Below are positions 1-5,499 of a DNA stretch of 5,499 nucleotides, in pieces (position 1 is the first letter of the stretch; every line of letters begins with the position of its first letter). This DNA is from Bacteroidales bacterium 45-6 (GTDB lineage: Bacteria > Bacteroidota > Bacteroidia > Bacteroidales > Dysgonomonadaceae). The DNA is taken from the NCBI GenBank assembly GCA_001897035.1, contig MKRS01000687.1, forward strand, positions 1 through 5,499, in the 5' to 3' direction. The position numbers were made by a program, and so were the translations under genes. The notes beneath the pieces are model-generated. The model was not told where the DNA came from. It saw only the letters and a list, made by a program, of their open reading frames with translations, and ran no database searches.

Positions 1-37
1 ATCGAAAAAAACAAACGACCGGAATTCGTTCCCCAAG

Positions 38-69
38 TTTGGTTTGTTTGGTTAAAACACCTATTTTTG
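38..69 (+). promoter_or_regulatory. Putative Bacteroidota-type promoter of kdsB
   Basis: TTTG at 38-41 is followed after 20 bases by TATTTTTG at 62-69, which fits the Bacteroidota -33/-7 consensus (TTTG, about 19-21 bases, TAnnTTTG). Transcription would start near 73-77, leaving a leader of only about 11-15 bases before the ATG at 88. A possible ribosome site, AGGA at 79-82, lies five bases before that ATG. Two other TTTG copies (43-46, 47-50) are at poorer spacing. The elements are seen directly; promoter activity is inferred. Confidence 0.5.
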
Positions 70-87
70 TCAACAAACAGGAATTAC

Positions 88-831
88 ATGAAATTTACCG
101 CTATCATTCCGGCTCGATATGCCTCCAGCCGCTTTCCGGGCAAACCGCTGGCCGACATGAAAGGCAAGCCGATGATCCAACGGGTGTATGAACAGGTGAA
201 GCAGGTCATCAACAATGTGTGGGTGGCAACGGATGACGAACGGATCCGGGAAACCGTCCAATCGTTTGGCGGAAATGCCGTGATGACCTCCGCGATGCAC
301 AGAAGCGGAACCGACCGCTGCCACGAGGCATTTAACATGGTAGCCAAGGATTCGGACGTGATCGTCAATGTGCAGGGAGACGAGCCGTTTATCCATCCTT
401 CACAGATCAAGACCTTGATGGAATGCTTCACGGACACTTCGGTGCAGATAGCCACCTTGGTGAAACCTTTCCGCAAGGAGGACGGGTTTGAGGCACTGTT
501 CAATCCCAACTCGCCCAAAGTGGTCATTAACAAAAATCAGGAAGCCATCTATTTCAGCCGGTCAATCGTCCCTTACGTGCGGGATTTCAAGCATACGGAA
601 TGGCTCGACAAACAGACTTTCTACAAGCACATCGGGATGTATGCATACCGCAGCGACGTGTTGCCCGAAATCACGCAGCTTCCTCAGTCCACTCTCGAAA
701 AGGCGGAATCGCTGGAACAGCTTCGCTGGATCGAGAACGGCTACAAGGTCAAAGTTGGGTTCACCGAAGTGGAAACCATCGGAATAGACACGCCCGAAGA
801 CATGGAAAAAGCCTTGAAATTGTTAGATTAA
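88..831 (+). CDS. kdsB: 3-deoxy-manno-octulosonate cytidylyltransferase (CMP-KDO synthetase)
   Basis: Cytosolic enzyme that joins CTP and KDO to give CMP-KDO and pyrophosphate, the activated sugar used to build the lipid A-KDO core of lipopolysaccharide. The 247-residue product has the usual family length. The N-terminal nucleotide-binding motif PARYASSRFPGKPL covers residues 9-22 (Arg10, Lys19). Further family motifs are SGTDRCHEA, VNVQGDEP with Asp98 as the expected magnesium ligand, YFSRSIVPY, HIGMYAYR, LEKAESLEQLRW and GIDTPEDM with Asp234 as the second likely metal ligand. The ATG at 88 is preferred over an in-frame TTG at 67: homologues begin MKF-like directly before the AIIPARY motif, AGGA sits five bases upstream, and the TTG lies inside the putative -7 promoter element. 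All expected motifs are intact. It is followed by a 103-base gap with no clear terminator for this strand, so read-through into the lipoprotein gene is possible. Confidence 0.96.
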   Translation: MKFTAIIPARYASSRFPGKPLADMKGKPMIQRVYEQVKQVINNVWVATDDERIRETVQSFGGNAVMTSAMHRSGTDRCHEAFNMVAKDSDVIVNVQGDEPFIHPSQIKTLMECFTDTSVQIATLVKPFRKEDGFEALFNPNSPKVVINKNQEAIYFSRSIVPYVRDFKHTEWLDKQTFYKHIGMYAYRSDVLPEITQLPQSTLEKAESLEQLRWIENGYKVKVGFTEVETIGIDTPEDMEKALKLLD

Positions 832-934
832 GTTAAGGCCTGTAACAAACATCGAGGCTAAAACGTCTATCCTGTAAAGTGATTAACTTTAAAAAACCGA
901 ATATAATTACGTAATCATTAATTCTCCCAAGATT
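832..934. other. Intergenic gap with weak promoter-like and palindromic elements
   Basis: This AT-rich gap holds TAACTTTA at 884-891, one mismatch from TAnnTTTG but without a TTTG at the right distance upstream. It also holds a perfect 10-base palindrome, ATTACGTAAT, at 906-915, about 20 bases before the lipoprotein ATG. A short hairpin TAAAGT/ACTTTA (875-880 and 886-891, 5-base loop) is followed by A residues on this strand, so it is not a terminator for kdsB. A separate promoter for the next two genes is possible but not demonstrated. No good Shine-Dalgarno precedes the ATG at 935. Confidence 0.3.
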
Positions 935-1462
935 ATGAAAAAGACATTCCCTCTTATGCTGATAGCCACTTTGAGTCTGATTTTGTCGTCATGCCAACAA
1001 GACAGCTGGGTCAGCGGCACCTTAGACTACACTTTCAACACCCAGACAGCCAACTCAGGCTATTTTGAAACCGGAAAGATTCTTTATCCCGACGACATCA
1101 GCCTCAGCGACTATGCCAGCTTCATCAACGATTACTACATGGAGCGTTCTTTCATTAAAATTACGGGCGATTTCTTACGTGGAGACGTCATCAACGGCCT
1201 GCGCCTTGACGTTGCCGGCGTGGGAAAATATGACTTCGCAGATATACCGGTCTATGAGGACAAAGAGTACTTCGTGTTGATCGACTCCCGGGAGAGCCGC
1301 GACTTCTACAACTTCATGTACAAGGCATTTACCCAGATGAGGGCTACAGGCAAGCATGACATCATCGTGAGCGGATTTGTGTACGACAAAAACGGGTATC
1401 CGGTTCGGAGCGGCATCCAAATCGAGTTCTACAACGACCTGAGTGTGAATGTCAGAGACTGA
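935..1462 (+). CDS. Small lipoprotein of unknown function
   Basis: A 175-residue protein I cannot assign to a named family. It opens with a lipoprotein signal peptide: MKK, a hydrophobic stretch at residues 5-18, and a lipobox LSSC with the acylated Cys at residue 20. The mature chain would be about 156 residues. It begins CQQDSW, so there is no clear run of acidic residues after the Cys of the kind that marks surface-exported lipoproteins in Bacteroidota; a periplasm-facing location is the simpler reading. The mature part is rich in aromatic and acidic residues and looks like alternating beta strands, with no Cys after residue 20 and no obvious catalytic motif or second membrane segment. Its last 14 bases overlap the start of the nuclease-helicase gene in another frame, which points to co-transcription and coupled translation. 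The start is fixed by the signal peptide. The lipoprotein call is strong; function is unknown. Confidence 0.87.
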   Translation: MKKTFPLMLIATLSLILSSCQQDSWVSGTLDYTFNTQTANSGYFETGKILYPDDISLSDYASFINDYYMERSFIKITGDFLRGDVINGLRLDVAGVGKYDFADIPVYEDKEYFVLIDSRESRDFYNFMYKAFTQMRATGKHDIIVSGFVYDKNGYPVRSGIQIEFYNDLSVNVRD

Positions 1463-4400
1463 TCGAATTGCTTCATACAAAGAAAAGATCGCCGAAATAG
1501 AAGAGCTTGCCGAGCTGGCTCTTCCGGTTCGGGAAAAATACATTGCCCTAAAATATATCCTCGAAAGGAATTGCTACGAGTTCACACAAGACGAACCGTT
1601 GCAATTCCCTTCTTGTTTTTCACGCCTGGTGTTTCTGAGCCAGAAGCACGAGCTGAGCCAAACCTTGGAACGGCAACTCCACCGCTTGCGCATCAAGGGA
1701 CGCTTCCTCCAGAAAGACGATAAAAACATCCTCTACCAAAAAGATTGGGTGACCGCCGTGCATTCCCTGAAGGAATTTTTCGCCGTCATTTACCTCAACC
1801 GGAGGGAAGAGAAAAGCGCTGAAACAGAAGTCGAACCAGCGGATGCGGAAGCCTTGCCCAAGTTGCTACGGGTGCAAATCATCCGGAATGACATCGAGAG
1901 CAAACTTTTAACCTGCATTCCCGATTCAGAAGCATGGGGAGAATTGCTTGTCCGCTACGATGTGCCGGAAGTGAACGATGTCTTCACGCCTTCTGCCGAA
2001 TTGTTTTGGGAAGGTGCGCAAGTCAACCTGATAGATCCGAAAAAAGACGAGGCCAACGGCTGGATCGTGCCGCAAAGCTTCGTGCTGGAGCCCGATTACC
2101 TGCTGGATGTGTCGGCCTTGGCGGAATGTTTCCCCAATTATGGGGCCAACCACCTGCATTATTTCAAGCGCAAATTCGAACAAAGCCGTGTCACACATTA
2201 TATTTTGCTGGGAAACTTGGCCAACTTCTTTTTGGACGAGCTCATTTATGCCGAAAATCCGCAGCAACTATCTTTTCGGGACACCTTTCTGAAAGCTTTC
2301 ACGCAAATGCCGTTTGAGTTTACGAGCTGCGAGGCCATCCTGCACCGGGAAGACTTCCTGGCATTCATGGCAAAAGCCGAGACCCATTTCGAACACATCC
2401 GCCGGGTGGTGACCGAAGACTTCAAGAAAGCGGGGATCGCCATCAAGCAATGTACGCTGGAGCCTTCGTTCTTCTGCGAAAAATACGGCTTTCAGGGAAG
2501 GCTCGACTTGCTTCAGCCCGCAGAAAACGAACACGGATTGCACCACATCATCGAACTCAAATCGGGGGGACTGCCCTACCCCACTTCCGACCACGCACGC
2601 ATCGCCACCAACCACGAGGTGCAGACCATCATCTACCGGATGATTATCGAAACAGCTTTTGCCTGCGACAACCGGCAGATTTTCCCCGCCATCCTCTATT
2701 CCGCAGCAGATATTCCCGGCACCAACATGCGCATGGCAGCCCCTTCCCGCAAGATGGAAAAACACATTCTGGAGCTTCGCAACCGCATCGTGGCCATGGA
2801 ACACGATTTGTTTATGGAGCAGGAAAACGGCGTGCTGTCTTATTTGAAAGATTGGCTCGACATCAACAATTATCCCCATGCCCCGAAGTTTGTGGAGGAA
2901 CAATTGTTGGATTACCAGAAGATTTTCCACCATGCATCTCCGCTGGAAATGGATTATTTTGTGCGATTCGTAAGTTTTATTTCCCGGGAATTGTATATCC
3001 TGAAAGCTGGAGATTTGGGACCCGACACCAAACCGGGAATTTCCGACCTGTGGAAAAGCGAATTCAGCCAGCGGCAAACCAATTTTGAATTAATAAGCGA
3101 ACTCTCCATCCGCGACATTCAAGAATACGAGCGAGGGATGGTGATTTGTTTTACCAAACACCAAGCGCAACCGTTTGTCAATTTCAGGGAAGGGGACATT
3201 TGCGTGGTGTATCCGCACGATTCGGACGAAGATTCTGTCCTCAACAAACAAATCCTGAAGGGAACAATCGCCCAAATCGACTCGAAAGAAGTGGTGGTGA
3301 GGTTCCGTTACAAGCAGCGGAACGAAGAATACTTCCGTGCTCATCGGAATTGGGCCATCGAACACGACGTGATGGATCACAGCTACAACCAGATGTTCCG
3401 CAACCTGTTTGCCTTCCTCACCTCCCCACCCGAAAAGAGAAACTTGCTGCTGGGCATTCGCCCTCCGGAGTCAAGCTTTCAGGGCATCGAACAGGAAGCA
3501 TTATCCAAAGAGGGAAAACAGGAACAAGTGATCGAAAAAGCCATAGCAGCAAGCGATTACTTTCTGATCGTAGGCCCTCCCGGCACAGGAAAAACCTCTA
3601 TATATGCCCGCCGGCTGATTGAAAACTATTTTTCCGAACCGGACACGAACATCCTGATCCTGGCCTATACCAACCGGGCTGTGGACGAACTTTGCGAAGC
3701 TATCGAGGCTGCTGTGGGAAGCCCCGAGGAATACATCCGCATCGGTTCGGAATTGTCTTGCGGGGCAGCCTACCGGGACCGCCTGCTTCAAAATATTTCG
3801 GGAAAAGCCACTTCCCGCAACGAATTGCTCCAGGTGCTCCAATCGAAACGGATCTATGTAGGCACGCTGGCCGCCATCTTGGGACGGCAAGAGATCTTTT
3901 CGATGAAGAAATTTCAACTGGCGATTATCGACGAAGCTTCCCAAATTCTCGAACCGCAGATCATCGGGCTTCTTCCGTTATTCGACAAGTTTATCCTGAT
4001 TGGCGACCACAAGCAACTTTCGACGATCACTTTGCAGGAAGAATCGAAGTCGAGGGTGACGAATCCCAACCTGAATGAGATCGGGCTGCTGAATGGCCGC
4101 GATTCCTTTTTCGAACGGCTGTTCCGGCTTTGCCAAACGCGTGGTTGGACAAGTGCTTACGACACGCTTACCTACCAGGGGCGGATGCACGAATCCTTGT
4201 CGGGGTTTGTGAACACCCATTTTTACGAAAACATGTTGTGCCCAGCGAACGACTGGCAACTTGAAAAACAGGCACTGACGGTTCGCGACGCCAACAACCG
4301 TTTCCAGCAACTCATTGCTTCGCACCGGGCCGCTTTTATCTCCTCGCCCAAGGAATACGACTTGTCTTCTTCCGGCAAGGTGAACGAGCAGGAAGCCGAA

Positions 4401-4826
4401 TGGGTGGCGTTTCTGGCCAAAGCCTTGGTGGAAGTATATCAGGCAAGCGGCATCGCTTTCGACTCCAAGAAATCACTGGGAGTTATTGCTCCCTACCGCA
4501 ACCAGATCGCCATGATAAGGCACAAGCTGGAAATGCTGGGCATCCCTGTCCTGAATGAGGTTATGGTGGATACGGTGGAACGTTTTCAAGGTAGCCAGCG
4601 GGATGTGATTATCCTTTCGTTTTGCATGAACAAACCGAGCCAGTTGCAATTCTTCTGCAACATGAATAGTGAAAAGACAGTGGATCGGAAGCTGAATGTG
4701 GCGCTAACCCGTGCCAGAAAGCAGCTGTTCCTGATCGGCAACAAAGAAATACTGAAACGCAACCCGATCTACAAGAAGCTGATCGAGTGGATGGAGGAAG
4801 AGCATGTTTGCTACGAAGCAAAGTGA
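1449..4826 (+). CDS. Dna2-like PD-(D/E)XK nuclease - SF1 helicase fusion protein
   Basis: An 1125-residue cytosolic protein predicted to unwind and cut DNA. Residues 1 to about 215 are an unassigned helical, charged N-terminus. Residues about 240-400 carry a RecB/Cas4/Dna2-type nuclease: GNLAN (255-259), GRLDLL with Asp353, IELKSG with Glu369 and Lys371, and HEVQTIIY with Gln392 and Tyr396. A helical linker follows. Residues about 560-660 resemble the beta-barrel of UPF1/DNA2 helicases (REGDICVVYP to WAIEHD). The helicase has Walker A GPPGTGKT (709-716, Lys715), DEAS (Asp828, Glu829), GDHKQL (852-857), QGRMH (910-914), APYRNQ (from 1014), DTVERFQGSQRD (1041-1052) and VALTRAR with Arg1088 and Arg1090. 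All helicase motifs and the nuclease D-ExK-Q set are present, so activity is expected. Unlike Dna2 and Cas4, there is no Cys-x2-Cys-x5-Cys cluster after Gln392, and Asn259 replaces the usual His. The ATG at 1449 is secure: a TGA codon lies directly before it in frame. Role in repair, replication or defence is not determined. Confidence 0.92.
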   Translation: MSETDRIASYKEKIAEIEELAELALPVREKYIALKYILERNCYEFTQDEPLQFPSCFSRLVFLSQKHELSQTLERQLHRLRIKGRFLQKDDKNILYQKDWVTAVHSLKEFFAVIYLNRREEKSAETEVEPADAEALPKLLRVQIIRNDIESKLLTCIPDSEAWGELLVRYDVPEVNDVFTPSAELFWEGAQVNLIDPKKDEANGWIVPQSFVLEPDYLLDVSALAECFPNYGANHLHYFKRKFEQSRVTHYILLGNLANFFLDELIYAENPQQLSFRDTFLKAFTQMPFEFTSCEAILHREDFLAFMAKAETHFEHIRRVVTEDFKKAGIAIKQCTLEPSFFCEKYGFQGRLDLLQPAENEHGLHHIIELKSGGLPYPTSDHARIATNHEVQTIIYRMIIETAFACDNRQIFPAILYSAADIPGTNMRMAAPSRKMEKHILELRNRIVAMEHDLFMEQENGVLSYLKDWLDINNYPHAPKFVEEQLLDYQKIFHHASPLEMDYFVRFVSFISRELYILKAGDLGPDTKPGISDLWKSEFSQRQTNFELISELSIRDIQEYERGMVICFTKHQAQPFVNFREGDICVVYPHDSDEDSVLNKQILKGTIAQIDSKEVVVRFRYKQRNEEYFRAHRNWAIEHDVMDHSYNQMFRNLFAFLTSPPEKRNLLLGIRPPESSFQGIEQEALSKEGKQEQVIEKAIAASDYFLIVGPPGTGKTSIYARRLIENYFSEPDTNILILAYTNRAVDELCEAIEAAVGSPEEYIRIGSELSCGAAYRDRLLQNISGKATSRNELLQVLQSKRIYVGTLAAILGRQEIFSMKKFQLAIIDEASQILEPQIIGLLPLFDKFILIGDHKQLSTITLQEESKSRVTNPNLNEIGLLNGRDSFFERLFRLCQTRGWTSAYDTLTYQGRMHESLSGFVNTHFYENMLCPANDWQLEKQALTVRDANNRFQQLIASHRAAFISSPKEYDLSSSGKVNEQEAEWVAFLAKALVEVYQASGIAFDSKKSLGVIAPYRNQIAMIRHKLEMLGIPVLNEVMVDTVERFQGSQRDVIILSFCMNKPSQLQFFCNMNSEKTVDRKLNVALTRARKQLFLIGNKEILKRNPIYKKLIEWMEEEHVCYEAK

Positions 4827-4883
4827 ATAGAGGGAGCTGTTCGGAAAGGGACACTATCATTTAGACGGATGAGGGGACGATAG

Positions 4884-4967
4884 GAGTCCAAGCAGATACG
4901 GCGCGAGTCCAAGCAGACACGGTGCGAATCCAAGCAGACACGGTGCGAATCCAAGCAGATACGGTGT
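4884..4967. repeat. 21-base tandem repeat, four copies
   Basis: Four head-to-tail 21-base units at 4884-4904, 4905-4925, 4926-4946 and 4947-4967 share the core CCAAGCAGAYACGG. They differ at only four unit positions, all transitions: position 3 (G,G,A,A), 14 (T,C,C,T), 19 (C,T,T,T) and 21 (C,C,C,T). A decayed fifth copy may follow (AAACAAGTAGAT, 4968-4979). The array lies between the nuclease-helicase stop codon and the terminator at 5007, so it is probably transcribed as 3' untranslated RNA. No unit contains a stop codon in any of the six frames, but the changes do not favour any frame and no plausible start leads into it, so I treat it as non-coding. Confidence 0.93.
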
Positions 4968-5006
4968 AAACAAGTAGATTTCCAGATGACGAGGTTGGTT
5001 TGGAGT

Positions 5007-5043
5007 AGGGCGAAGATTTTACCACCTTCGCCCTGATTGTTTT
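5007..5043 (+). terminator. Rho-independent terminator of the + strand gene cluster
   Basis: AGGGCGAAG (5007-5015) pairs perfectly with CTTCGCCCT (5026-5034) across a 10-base loop, and a T-rich tail ATTGTTTT follows at 5036-5043. On the opposite strand the stem would be followed by ACTCCAAACC, which has no T tract, so the hairpin is oriented for the + strand genes. It lies 180 bases after the nuclease-helicase stop codon and just before the end of the convergent gene, which it may also serve weakly. Confidence 0.85.
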
Positions 5044-5052
5044 GGAAGCCGC

Positions 5053-5499
5053 TTATCTTCTTCGGAATTCAAGCGAAAGGATGGTTTTGGCAACTTGATT
5101 TTCAGTTAAGTTGAGCACCCTTACATATTTCTTTACCAGAAAGGCGATGTCCACGAGCCCCGTAGTTTCAGCATACAGAATGCTGTCGCGCCGGGTAAGT
5201 GAAGCCTCGGTCTGGCTCTCGGCATCGATGACACGATTGTGAGCCAGATTAAGTTCGGAATTGTAAACATTGAGCCCCGCAGTCTGCAATTCAGGCTCAT
5301 TGGAAGAATATGCGGGTTGCGCCTCGACCAAGCCCACAAGCAGGGCAAAGTTTGCCAAGCGGTTGGCGTAGCTTTGCTGCGAGGTGGAGATCGTCGTCTG
5401 GGGCGTTGCCTGAGGGTTGGCAGCATCGACAATGGGCTTGGGTGATGCACGTATTCCCTGGATCTTTTTCACCAACTCCTTTGCATCAGCGCAAATTTT
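5053..5499 (-). CDS. Hypothetical Bacteroidota protein, C-terminal part (5' end outside window)
   Basis: The reading frame ends at TAA (5055-5053) and stays open to the window edge, so 148 C-terminal residues are visible and the start is missing. An in-frame GTG at 5475 is probably internal, since the codons before it (encoding CADAKELV) continue the same style of protein. The sequence is hydrophilic and helix-rich, with no transmembrane segment or nucleotide-binding motif and one Cys near the visible N-terminal edge. The pattern YANRLANFALLVGLVEA, then NEPELQTAGLN, then a run of Ala/Glu/Arg-rich helix, then SILYAETTGLVDIAFLVKKYV and a C-terminal LEF is like a hypothetical family I recall in Bacteroidetes and Flavobacteria (IANF, NE.L....LN, R...LY...TGLVD...VK.Y, short C-terminal tail). 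That resemblance is from memory, and no function is known to me. The gene is convergent with the nuclease-helicase and separated from it by the terminator. Confidence 0.72.
   Translation of the reverse strand, partial: KICADAKELVKKIQGIRASPKPIVDAANPQATPQTTISTSQQSYANRLANFALLVGLVEAQPAYSSNEPELQTAGLNVYNSELNLAHNRVIDAESQTEASLTRRDSILYAETTGLVDIAFLVKKYVRVLNLTENQVAKTILSLEFRRR

Noticed and set aside
9..49. Inverted repeat AAACAAAC (9-16) and GTTTGTTT (42-49) upstream of kdsB
   Set aside because: It is only 8 bases, A/T-rich, with a 25-base spacer and no T tail. It overlaps the TTTG promoter region, so chance or promoter composition explains it.
67..87. TTG at 67 as the kdsB start
   Set aside because: The seven extra residues are not typical of the family, the codon lies within the putative -7 promoter element, and the ATG at 88 has a better ribosome site.
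875..891. Hairpin TAAAGT/ACTTTA as a terminator for kdsB
   Set aside because: It is short and AT-only apart from one pair, and it is followed by A residues rather than T residues on the coding strand.
2268..3077. A 269-residue open frame on the minus strand
   Set aside because: It lies wholly inside the nuclease-helicase gene, opposite its conserved nuclease motifs, and its product resembles no protein; it is a shadow frame.
1449..4826. The large gene as part of an antiphage defence island
   Set aside because: Helicase-nuclease fusions do occur in defence systems, but the neighbours here are kdsB, a lipoprotein and a hypothetical gene, with no methylase, integrase, toxin or other defence gene in view; the window gives no support for it.
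4609..4860. An 83-residue open frame on the minus strand at the end of the helicase gene
   Set aside because: It overlaps helicase motifs V and VI in antisense, has a Cys/Ser-rich low-quality product and no recognisable start context.
4884..4967. The repeats as a CRISPR array
   Set aside because: The units are directly joined with no spacers, and no cas gene is adjacent. The Cas4-like nuclease region belongs to a Dna2-type fusion, not a CRISPR Cas4.
4883..4970. A small repeat protein such as (VQADTVR)n read through the array
   Set aside because: No convincing start codon or ribosome site precedes it, the frame closes with TAA right after copy four, and substitutions between units do not favour synonymous sites in any frame.

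Overview
The window looks like chromosomal DNA of a Gram-negative member of the Bacteroidota, most likely a Bacteroidales-type organism. Four things suggest this: a promoter of the Bacteroidota form (TTTG, 20 bases, TAnnTTTG) in front of the first gene; a CMP-KDO synthetase, which implies lipopolysaccharide; weak Shine-Dalgarno sequences; and a 3' gene that resembles a hypothetical family I remember from this phylum. Genus cannot be decided from the sequence.

Layout. Bases 1-87 hold the promoter and short leader of kdsB (88-831, +), which activates KDO for the lipid A-core. A 103-base gap follows. Next is a small lipoprotein gene of unknown function (935-1462, +), whose last 14 bases overlap the start of a very large gene (1449-4826, +). 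That gene encodes an 1125-residue Dna2-like protein: a RecB/Cas4-type PD-(D/E)XK nuclease region, a beta-barrel region and a UPF1/DNA2-type superfamily 1 helicase in one chain. The three genes are co-oriented. The last two are almost certainly co-transcribed and probably translationally coupled; kdsB may be in the same transcript.

Bases 4827-5052 separate this cluster from a convergent gene. They contain four copies of a 21-base tandem repeat (4884-4967) and a strong hairpin with a T-rich tail (5007-5043), which serves as terminator for the + strand genes. The repeat therefore probably lies in the 3' untranslated region of the nuclease-helicase mRNA. The last gene (5053-5499, -) is the C-terminal part of a protein of unknown function cut by the window edge.

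I see no convincing new multi-gene system. The most interesting items are the Dna2-like protein, which lacks the iron-sulfur cysteines and has Asn where the family usually has His in the first nuclease motif; its overlap with a lipoprotein gene; and the 21-base repeat array, which is open in all six frames. No RNA genes, mobile elements or CRISPR arrays were seen.
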